The position numbers and the translations under genes are program-made. The notes below the pieces were generated by a model. The model saw only the letters and a list, made by a program, of their open reading frames with translations, was not told where the DNA came from and did not search any database. Shown here one piece after another: positions 1 through 5,612 of a stretch of DNA of 7,013 bases. The stretch comes from Candidatus Scatosoma pullistercoris. Its GTDB lineage: Bacteria > Bacillota > Clostridia > Christensenellales > Borkfalkiaceae. Each line of letters begins with the position of its first letter. Position 1 is the stretch's first letter. The stretch spans positions 1 to 7,013 of the forward strand of contig DVMZ01000130.1 of the NCBI GenBank assembly GCA_018714725.1. Direction: 5' to 3'.

Positions 1-1209
1 CGTCAGAATTGTGGTTTCGGCCTGACCGAAAATGTCCGGATTTTCATTGGCCTGCAATAACGCATCCCAGCCTTTCGACAGGGCACTGGCCGAGTAGCCG
101 CCTTTAAAGCTTTCCGTAAGCGAAGAAACCGAACAGCGGACCGTTACGATCGAGCCGGCAGCCAGGGACAGGACGACGAGCGCAATCACCGCGCCGACGC
201 CCGCGGAAATATAGGAAGCCAGCTGTTTTTTGGAAAACCGGAGTTCGCCGCTGACAATCCGCCCGGCAATTTCCAGTCCGATGAACAGAATTCCGAAAAT
301 CAATACCATGCTGATTCCGGGAGCCATATCCTTCCAGTTGGGCGAAAAAACCATTTTCAAAAAGAAATTCAGACTTAAAAGTATGGCCAGCAGAACGACG
401 TTGAGTTTCAATGTTGCCCGGATGCGTTTTTTGCCTGAGAGGACAAAGACGAAATCGATGACGGACAGGATCAGAAATGCCGTACAGAGCAGTATGTAAC
501 CGAGCGATAAAACGGCGGCAATCCACAGTTCGGCTTTTACCGATGCGGAGTATTTCGTGACTTCTTCCAATGAAAATACTTTCAGTACGTTATAATCTTC
601 CAGCAGCTTGATCATGACCTGCGTTTGTTGAGCAGGCGAGCCGTTTTCCAACAGTTCCTGTTCCTTTGAGGAGAGGTGTTCGAGCGCAAAGGAAGTAAAA
701 TCCGAAAAAAATTCTCTGTCCGACATGGGGTCGAGCAGGGAAAACGCCCCTTCGATTACGTCGACGGACGTGATTTTTATATGACCGACTTCTTCTATAT
801 CGAATACGTCGAAGGTCGCGGAAGGAGAGATTTTCCCTACGCTGAAAAAGCAGGAAATGAACATGATCAGGGAGAAAGCCAAAGCCACGGAAGCGCGCAC
901 GATGTCGAAAATACGCTTGCCGCTGGCACTCTTTTTTTGAACAGGTTTCGGCCAGACCGCGGCAGGGCCTGAAAGGTTCAGGGGGGTGCCGCAGTTTTCG
1001 CAGAAAGCGCTGTCCGGCTCGTTGGCGGCGTTGCAGGCGGGACAGACTCTCTTTCCGTCCAGGCGGGTTCCGCAGACGTGGCAGTAAAGTTCGTCGGGTT
1101 CCACGACGCTGTCGCATTTGGGACAGTGCTTGTCCAGAGCTTGTCCGCATTTTACGCAGAATTTTGCGCCGTCTTTGTTTTCAAAGGCGCAGCGTGGACA
1201 GGTTTTCAT
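1..1209 (-). CDS. Zinc-ribbon multi-pass membrane protein, 3' end cut by window edge
   Basis: An open reading frame of 403 codons runs from ATG at 1209 to the left edge with no stop, so the C-terminus is missing. The N-terminus carries six CxxC knuckles at residues 4-7, 18-21, 29-32, 43-46, 56-59 and 70-73, which pair into three zinc ribbons; several knuckles are followed by Gly, as in the zinc_ribbon_2 / double zinc ribbon families. A basic linker (about 88-99) leads to hydrophobic segments near 104-124, 229-257, 265-288, 299-316 and 334-356. The stretch 126-228 between the first two segments is polar and probably a globular loop. The start is supported by AAGGAGAG at 1216-1223, six bases upstream. 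Proteins of this architecture are common in Clostridia and mostly uncharacterised; the ribbons are probably cytoplasmic. No enzymatic motif is seen and the function is unknown. The coding call is firm, the role is not. Confidence 0.9.
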   Translation of the reverse strand, partial: MKTCPRCAFENKDGAKFCVKCGQALDKHCPKCDSVVEPDELYCHVCGTRLDGKRVCPACNAANEPDSAFCENCGTPLNLSGPAAVWPKPVQKKSASGKRIFDIVRASVALAFSLIMFISCFFSVGKISPSATFDVFDIEEVGHIKITSVDVIEGAFSLLDPMSDREFFSDFTSFALEHLSSKEQELLENGSPAQQTQVMIKLLEDYNVLKVFSLEEVTKYSASVKAELWIAAVLSLGYILLCTAFLILSVIDFVFVLSGKKRIRATLKLNVVLLAILLSLNFFLKMVFSPNWKDMAPGISMVLIFGILFIGLEIAGRIVSGELRFSKKQLASYISAGVGAVIALVVLSLAAGSIVTVRCSVSSLTESFKGGYSASALSKGWDALLQANENPDIFGQAETTILT

Positions 1210-1364
1210 AATATTCTCTCCTTATCTGAAAATTTATCGACGGTTTTCTCCGAAGCCGGACGCAAAATTCTTCCGGAGCGCAGAAGAATCGACCGGAAAG
1301 CATTTTTTGCCTGCGGGAGCAAAACGGTTTTTTAACGTCGGGCGTATTGCGCAAACGGCCGACT
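1210..1364 (-). promoter_or_regulatory. Structured 5' leader of the zinc-ribbon gene
   Basis: About 155 bases lie between the predicted transcription start (near 1364) and the ATG at 1209. Two overlapping stems can form here. One is ATTCTTC/GAAGAAT (1267-1273 with 1283-1289, loop of 9). The other is TTCCGG/CCGGAA (1271-1276 with 1293-1298). They share bases 1271-1273 and cannot coexist. A third weak stem, GCAAAA/TTTTGC, lies just upstream in the transcript (about 1306-1325). No known riboswitch family was recognised, and the regulatory role is inferred only. Confidence 0.35.
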
Positions 1365-1370
1365 GATGAT

Positions 1371-1399
1371 ATTATATCCCCGAAAGTTTTTTCTGTCAA
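1371..1399 (-). promoter_or_regulatory. Consensus sigma-70-type promoter for the zinc-ribbon gene
   Basis: Read on the minus strand, a perfect TTGACA (1394-1399) is followed by a 17-base spacer and a perfect TATAAT (1371-1376). Both boxes and the spacing match the housekeeping consensus exactly. Transcription would start around 1364 and run leftward into the zinc-ribbon gene. So perfect a promoter suggests strong basal transcription, which makes control in the long leader more plausible. Confidence 0.85.
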
Positions 1400-1496
1400 T
1401 ACCTTTACGGGAAATTTTTTGCCGTTTTTTGTCATCCGGCGTTTTGTTGCGCGGATATTTTTCGGACAGGGCGGGCAGGGATTTCACGAACGGCAT

Positions 1497-1516
1497 AAAA
1501 AGTCCGGCGTCCGGAC
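1497..1516 (-). terminator. Possible leftward terminator hairpin upstream of the minus promoter
   Basis: On the minus strand, GTCCGG-ACG-CCGGAC (1516 down to 1502) forms a six-pair GC stem with a three-base loop and is followed directly by five T residues (1501-1497). This fits a short intrinsic terminator for leftward transcription. It lies about 100 bases upstream of the zinc-ribbon promoter, with no leftward gene feeding into it, so it may block antisense transcription. On the plus strand the hairpin is followed by A residues and would not terminate. The stem is short, hence moderate confidence. Confidence 0.4.
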
Positions 1517-1608
1517 AAAAAACCGCGAAAAGGGACAAGGCGGAATCCGACGGATTAAAAAATCGGACGGGCGGCGGGTTCATTTGTTTTCCTTATGGCC
1601 GGAATCAT

Positions 1609-1631
1609 AAAATTTGATATATGAAAATTTT
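1609..1631. repeat. AT-rich inverted repeat upstream of the rightward promoter
   Basis: AAAATTT and AAATTTT are perfect inverted arms separated by nine bases, ending 19 bases before the TTGACA box. The position and composition fit either a regulator-binding palindrome or an AT-rich UP-like element for RNA polymerase. Nothing in the window identifies a cognate regulator. Confidence 0.4.
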
Positions 1632-1650
1632 GTTTTTTACTTTTATTTGC

Positions 1651-1690
1651 TTGACAGAAGCGGGGTAAGTGGGGTACTATTTGGTATAGT
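1651..1690 (+). promoter_or_regulatory. Promoter of the rightward lipoprotein operon
   Basis: TTGACA at 1651-1656 matches the -35 consensus. An imperfect -10, TACTAT (1675-1680), follows with an 18-base spacer. A second candidate, the extended -10 TGGTATAGT (1682-1690), lies just downstream but has no -35 at proper distance. A direct repeat GGGGTA (1662-1667 and 1671-1676, nine-base period) fills the spacer and could be an operator. Transcription would start around 1687-1697. Confidence 0.65.
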
Positions 1691-1844
1691 ATAAACAGTA
1701 TATTCCGTCATTGCCGGTCTGATTGCCGGCCTTATTTTGTCGGGATTCCGTCCCGCCGGCGTTCCGGCAGACGATCCGACAGACTCCGGCGAAGGCGGCA
1801 GGCGGAGAGTCCGACATTACTAAAAGGAGAGACTAAGGAGAGTT
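1691..1844 (+). promoter_or_regulatory. Long structured 5' leader of the lipoprotein operon
   Basis: About 150 bases separate the promoter from the ATG at 1845. Stems visible are GCCGG/CCGGC (1713-1717 with 1726-1730) followed by CTTATTTT, CGGGA/TCCCG (1741-1745 with 1751-1755), and GCCGG/CCGGC (1755-1759 with 1764-1768). TGTCGG (1738-1743) can pair with either of two CCGACA copies (1776-1781 or 1811-1816), giving alternative folds. Two purine-rich Shine-Dalgarno-like copies close the leader: AAGGAG at 1824-1829 and TAAGGAGAG at 1834-1842. The second is close to the ATG (four bases after GGAG). No named riboswitch is recognised; any regulatory role is inferred. Confidence 0.4.
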
Positions 1845-4800
1845 ATGAAAAATCCTGTACGCAGAACATGGTTGGTCATCGTGAGCGTTTTGTTGCTGGT
1901 GCTCCTGTCATTGGGCGCAGTGGCGTGCGGCGCCAAGTCGTATACGCTTACGTTCGTGACGAACGGCGGAACGGAGATAGCGCCGATTACGGCGGAGGCG
2001 GGTGCGGCAATCGAGCCCCCTGCGGATCCCGAGAAGGACGGGTGGGTATTTGACGGTTGGTTTACCGCTTCCGATTTTTCGGGAGAAGAGACGGAAATTC
2101 CCTCCGTCATGCCCGAGAAAAACATCACTTATTATGCCAAATTCACCGAAATTCCCAAGGCGATGCTCACGCTGGACGCAGGCGTGGGGACGCTGGAAAC
2201 CGCGGTGTATGAAATGGAGATCGGGGCGGACGTCTCCGGTTTTGTCGCCGATATCGTGCCCGTCACGCCGGAAGGGGTGACGTTTGCGGGCTGGTTTGAA
2301 GGCGACGCGCCTCTGGGCGAGGATGTGACGATGCCGGCGGCCGGGATCCGGCTCACCGCCCGTTACACGGCGGCTTATACCGTGGAGATCTATCTGCAGA
2401 GCGCCCCGGAGAGCGAGGAATACACGTTGGACGCCGACGCGGAGACGGAAGGCGGGAGCGGCTATCTGGGAGACGCCGTCGATCTTTCCTCTTCCCTGAA
2501 AGCGCCGACCGGCTATAAGCTGAACAAGACCAGGACGCAGCCGCTCGTTTTGGGCACGGAAGGAAATGTATTCAAAGCCTATTACGATCTGTCGGTGTAC
2601 ACCGTCTATTACTTCGACAACGCCCCGCAGGATGCGACCGTCGAAGGAGAGATGGCGAACGGTTCCGCATATTACAGTTATGAGACGGAAATTCCCGCAA
2701 ACGGCTATTCGATCGAAGGGTACCGCTTTGCCGGCTGGGCGACTTCGCCGCGCGGCGGAGTGGTCTATCAGTCGGGGGATAAAATTACGGCGAGCTCCAC
2801 GCTCATGCTGTATGCCTGCTGGAATCTGGGAATCACCGACGCCAACGGCGGCAAGGACGTCCTGTATGTCCTGAAAGAAGAACCGGGGACGATCGTGCTC
2901 GAACGCCAGTATGCGGAGGACCGGAAGGGGATTTACGACGAGGCTACCCGCACTTTCTATTTTGGAAAAGGGGCAAACGACAATTCTCTTCCCCGCGGCC
3001 GCGTTGCGGCGGACGGAGCTTCGTTTGTCTATTATTACGAGGCATTTGCGCTCACCTTCTCCCGTTACGACTGGATGGCGGAAGAACTTGTCGCTGCCGA
3101 GACGATCGTACTGGACGGCGTGGACGGCGCGGTATATACCTATACCGAAAACGGCGAAAAGAAGACGGCGGAAGGCACTTATATGCCGGAAGGCACCAGT
3201 TATTCCTTTGTCTCAGACGACGGCGCGGTGGAATTTGTGTTTGCGCTGGGGACGCTCACTTACGGCGAGGGAGAGGATGCGGAACAGACGGACGTCTTTC
3301 TCGTCAGAGACGACTGCGCCGGAACTTATTATTATATGAACGGTTCGGGCAGCATCTATTATTTCCCGCTCATTATCCTGGACGGATACGGCGAAGTGAT
3401 TTATATGGAGAGCATTTCCGGCGACGGGATTCTTTCGGGCAGCTATGTGCCTGCCGGCGGAGAGAACACGGTGGAAGTGACGATAGAAACGTCGGAAGGC
3501 GCGCAGAATGCGATGTACCGGCTGACCCGGGAAGTGCCGACCCAGTCCGGAACGGCGATGAATGTGTTTGAAAACGCGGACGGCATGCAGGGAGTTTATT
3601 CCTTCCGTATGACGGGCGGCGACGGCGAAGGCACGATGAAAGTCGAGGCGGACGGGTTCGGAGAGCTGCATTATACGTTCACGCCCGACTCGGGTACGGC
3701 GGTGAACGGCGACGCGGCCTATTACTATCTCGGCACCTATACTTCCGGCGAAACCGGATACGGCATTTTCTACTTCACCGTCGGTACGGGGGAGAGCGCC
3801 CATCGTTACACCGTGCGCTTTGAAACGGAAGGCACGGGCGTGCAACTGATCGGCAGCGAGGCGGGCGTCTATTCGGAGCTCAATCCCGACAGCCCTTACA
3901 CGGCGCGGCTGTTCCTGCACGGCGACGGTACGGCGCAGCTTTCCTTCTTTGAAGGGGATGAACTGAAAGAATACACCGCTTCCGCCGCGGCGGATCCCTC
4001 CAAAACTTTCGGAGAGGAAGGATACACGGTCGCCTTGAGCGGACTGAAAGGCGCAGACGGCTCGTCCGTTTCGGGCAGCGGCAAGGCGGTGTTCTCCGGA
4101 TTTACGGACGGGAACTATGCCCGCGTAGATCTCACCGTCGGCAGTTCCGTATATATGATCATGAATGTGCGGGCAGACATGCAATGGGATGTTTCCGGCT
4201 ACAATAACCTCGCTTCTGAAGTGAAAGTAAAGATGCCTGCGTACAGCTCCAACCCGCTTGTCGACAGCTGGCGCTATGCAAAGCTTTCCTCGGCAGTCTC
4301 CGCAGGCTCGGTCATCGTGTACAGTGTCGCGGACAAGGCGTATTTCCGCGAATATGATGCACAGGGCCGCGTAGTGGCGTTCGGCACTGCGCAGGTCGGG
4401 GAAAATTCCGTTACCCTCGTCGGGGAAACGAAGGTTACCTACGGCGAAGACGGTACGCCCGCCTATGCGGAGGACACTGCTTCGCGCACGGCTGAAGTGT
4501 GCGACGGGCGCGGTTCGCTGTCGCTCGACGGAAAGACGTATACCTACTATAACAGCCGCGAAGACCTCACGCTCGTGTATTACAAAACCTCGTTGATGGG
4601 CGGCAAAACCTACTATTACACGGTCAAAACGGACGGCTACGGCAATATGTATGTGCTGGACGAGAGCAGCGCTTATACGCAGGCATATCTCGGCACATAC
4701 GTTCCCGAAGGCAATATTACGGTGAACGGCATTGAATACACCGTATTGCATTTTACCGGAAACATGGTCGACAATTACGGCAGACCCGAAAGCTCCGAAA

Positions 4801-5291
4801 CGGTCGAGTTGTGGATTTTGTATATCGACGTACTGCTGCAGGAGCGTTCCGACGACGGTTCCGAGGCGCATTGGTGGAGCGACCTGGCTGGCATCTACAC
4901 GGCAAAGTCGGAAGACACCGTGTATACCGTCTTTGACGATTTCGGCTATAAACTGTACGAAATCACGGTCGATTCTTATGGCAGCATCGGGTATGTCCGC
5001 TACGAATATACGCTGAAGATCGACGGCACGGCGGAATATACTCCCGTGGCGGAGGACGGCATCGTATTTACTCCCGTCCTCGACGAAAATGAAAACGTGG
5101 CGTATTTCGTCGCGGTCGGGGAAGACGGAGTTGCGCTGTTCAGCGTCCGCACGAACGGCGCGGAGAACGGTTTCTCGGTCGTGCAGGACGGCGGGCTGCT
5201 GGTCGGGTCGGATATACCCGCCCGGTTTACGGTGGATACGGAGGCGATGGAACAGCTTCCCGCGGGGATCTCGTTCGGCGATATTGCATGA
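1845..5291 (+). CDS. Large InlB-repeat surface lipoprotein with a 90-residue repeat array
   Basis: A 1148-residue secreted protein. The N-terminus has basic residues (R6, R7), a hydrophobic core and a lipobox ending AVAC with Cys28, so it is probably cleaved by signal peptidase II and lipid-anchored outside the cell membrane. Residues 33-101 are a typical InlB B-repeat (Flg_new type) with a GWVFDGWF core. More diverged copies occupy about 106-175, 176-247 and 249-327, the last with YRFAGWAT. From about 420 the protein is rich in Gly, Tyr, Asp and beta-strand patterns and carries tandem units with a GxY...DGxG signature (strictest at 493-765), with looser relatives near 930 and 1032-1046. There is no LPXTG anchor or enzyme motif; the chain ends in GDIA. 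It starts the rightward gene run. A role in binding a surface or extracellular ligand is inferred from InlB-type repeats in other proteins; the true ligand is unknown. Confidence 0.93.
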   Translation: MKNPVRRTWLVIVSVLLLVLLSLGAVACGAKSYTLTFVTNGGTEIAPITAEAGAAIEPPADPEKDGWVFDGWFTASDFSGEETEIPSVMPEKNITYYAKFTEIPKAMLTLDAGVGTLETAVYEMEIGADVSGFVADIVPVTPEGVTFAGWFEGDAPLGEDVTMPAAGIRLTARYTAAYTVEIYLQSAPESEEYTLDADAETEGGSGYLGDAVDLSSSLKAPTGYKLNKTRTQPLVLGTEGNVFKAYYDLSVYTVYYFDNAPQDATVEGEMANGSAYYSYETEIPANGYSIEGYRFAGWATSPRGGVVYQSGDKITASSTLMLYACWNLGITDANGGKDVLYVLKEEPGTIVLERQYAEDRKGIYDEATRTFYFGKGANDNSLPRGRVAADGASFVYYYEAFALTFSRYDWMAEELVAAETIVLDGVDGAVYTYTENGEKKTAEGTYMPEGTSYSFVSDDGAVEFVFALGTLTYGEGEDAEQTDVFLVRDDCAGTYYYMNGSGSIYYFPLIILDGYGEVIYMESISGDGILSGSYVPAGGENTVEVTIETSEGAQNAMYRLTREVPTQSGTAMNVFENADGMQGVYSFRMTGGDGEGTMKVEADGFGELHYTFTPDSGTAVNGDAAYYYLGTYTSGETGYGIFYFTVGTGESAHRYTVRFETEGTGVQLIGSEAGVYSELNPDSPYTARLFLHGDGTAQLSFFEGDELKEYTASAAADPSKTFGEEGYTVALSGLKGADGSSVSGSGKAVFSGFTDGNYARVDLTVGSSVYMIMNVRADMQWDVSGYNNLASEVKVKMPAYSSNPLVDSWRYAKLSSAVSAGSVIVYSVADKAYFREYDAQGRVVAFGTAQVGENSVTLVGETKVTYGEDGTPAYAEDTASRTAEVCDGRGSLSLDGKTYTYYNSREDLTLVYYKTSLMGGKTYYYTVKTDGYGNMYVLDESSAYTQAYLGTYVPEGNITVNGIEYTVLHFTGNMVDNYGRPESSETVELWILYIDVLLQERSDDGSEAHWWSDLAGIYTAKSEDTVYTVFDDFGYKLYEITVDSYGSIGYVRYEYTLKIDGTAEYTPVAEDGIVFTPVLDENENVAYFVAVGEDGVALFSVRTNGAENGFSVVQDGGLLVGSDIPARFTVDTEAMEQLPAGISFGDIA
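3321..4139 (+). repeat. Tandem ~90-residue protein repeats inside the large lipoprotein
   Basis: Three successive units begin with GTY at residue 493, GVY at 583 and GVY at 674, so the periods are 90 and 91 residues. In each unit exactly 20 residues separate the Gly of GxY from the Asp of a DG turn (D513, D603, D694). A preceding DG at 424 is 89 residues before D513, suggesting a fourth unit that has lost its GxY. About 20 residues after the DG some copies carry a second motif, as in EGTYMPEG (443-450), SGSYVPAG (531-538) and LGTYVPEG (949-956). The copies are too diverged to be a recent DNA duplication. I do not recognise the family. Confidence 0.7.
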
Positions 5292-5308
5292 TTTTCCCGC
5301 TGTACGCC

Positions 5309-5325
5309 GCCCGCAGAGCGCGGGC
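5309..5325 (+). other. Intercistronic hairpin after the large lipoprotein gene
   Basis: GCCCGC (5309-5314) and GCGGGC (5320-5325) form a perfect six-pair GC stem with a five-base loop, 17 bases after the stop codon at 5289-5291. No T-run follows directly; the next T-run is the spacer of the following ribosome binding site. It is therefore not a clear terminator and may stabilise the upstream mRNA or reduce read-through. Confidence 0.45.
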
Positions 5326-5344
5326 ATGATCTTCGGAGGTTTTT

Positions 5345-5605
5345 ATGGATAGAAAAACGCAGGAGGATGACGGTCGCACCATAGCCGATATGTCGGCAGA
5401 ATGGATGCCCTGGAACCGCGGCGTATGGCGCAGAAAGCGCCGTGCGGAGAGAACCGCGCAGCCGCAGGAGAGCAAGGAAGAACAAAAACGGAAATACCGC
5501 GCCGCGGTTCGCGCGCAGTATCTCGCGATGCTCCCGATGCTCGGCTGCATTCTGGCGGGGTTCGGGCTGATGTATTTTTTGCTGCGTCTGTGGCTGGGTG
5601 CTTGA
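5345..5605 (+). CDS. Small basic single-span membrane protein of unknown function
   Basis: An 86-residue protein with ATG at 5345, GGAGG at 5335-5339 (five-base spacer) and stop TGA at 5603-5605. The first 20 residues are acidic to neutral and lead into a tryptophan-bearing motif MPWNRGVW (21-28). Two strongly basic patches follow (29-36 and 44-56), separated by a Gln/Glu-rich linker, then one hydrophobic segment at about 60-80 with a short tail RLWLGA. Under the positive-inside rule the long N-terminal part should be in the cytoplasm and the C-terminus outside. It sits 53 bases after the large lipoprotein gene and 7 bases before the next lipoprotein gene, whose ribosome binding site overlaps its stop codon. 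This arrangement suggests co-translation and a shared task such as assembly or anchoring, which is inference. No known family was recognised. Confidence 0.8.
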   Translation: MDRKTQEDDGRTIADMSAEWMPWNRGVWRRKRRAERTAQPQESKEEQKRKYRAAVRAQYLAMLPMLGCILAGFGLMYFLLRLWLGA

Positions 5606-5607
5606 GG
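5604..5607 (+). promoter_or_regulatory. Ribosome binding site overlapping the upstream stop codon
   Basis: GAGG (5604-5607) overlaps the TGA of the small membrane-protein gene (5603-5605) and sits five bases before ATG at 5613. This chooses ATG 5613 over the in-frame GTG at 5598, which would add only five residues ahead of the basic signal peptide. The overlap implies translational coupling. A very similar GTGAGGTAAA context precedes the next lipoprotein start at 6934. Confidence 0.7.
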
Positions 5608-5612
5608 TAAAT

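Larger units (their letters stand above)
1400..1650. other. Intergenic stretch between divergent promoters, no gene seen
   Basis: Between the two divergent promoters I find no convincing coding sequence. Apart from the hairpin at 1502-1516, the only structure is at the AT-rich right end: AAAATTT (1609-1615) and AAATTTT (1625-1631) form a seven-base inverted repeat with a nine-base gap, and TTATG/CATAA (1593-1597 with 1606-1610) lies next to it. Short open frames on both strands here lack protein-like composition. Confidence 0.6.

Noticed and set aside
590..1150. 186-codon minus-strand frame rich in Arg
   Set aside because: It is an alternate frame of the zinc-ribbon gene; the true frame has six CxxC motifs, membrane segments and a good ribosome binding site.
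1332..1583. 83-codon minus-strand frame with an AGGA-like site before its ATG
   Set aside because: It runs through the terminator-like hairpin and the perfect minus-strand promoter, and its composition does not look like a protein; the AGGA is probably chance.
1078..1617. Several overlapping plus-strand open frames of 82-87 codons
   Set aside because: They are shadows of the zinc-ribbon gene and its leader, have no good ribosome binding sites, and share no coherent features.
5309..5325. Intrinsic terminator after the large lipoprotein gene
   Set aside because: The GC stem is not followed by a T-run, and the next gene begins 20 bases later with its own ribosome binding site, so it is listed only as a hairpin.
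3213..5327. 704-codon open frame on the minus strand, antisense to the large lipoprotein
   Set aside because: It lacks a ribosome binding site (CCTCC precedes the ATG), is rich in Arg/His/Ala/Val without domain features, and mirrors the codon bias of the plus-strand gene, which has a clear signal peptide and domains.
5598..5612. Upstream GTG start for the 405-residue lipoprotein
   Set aside because: It has no spaced ribosome binding site and overlaps the preceding gene; ATG 5613 has GAGG at five bases and gives a normal signal peptide.
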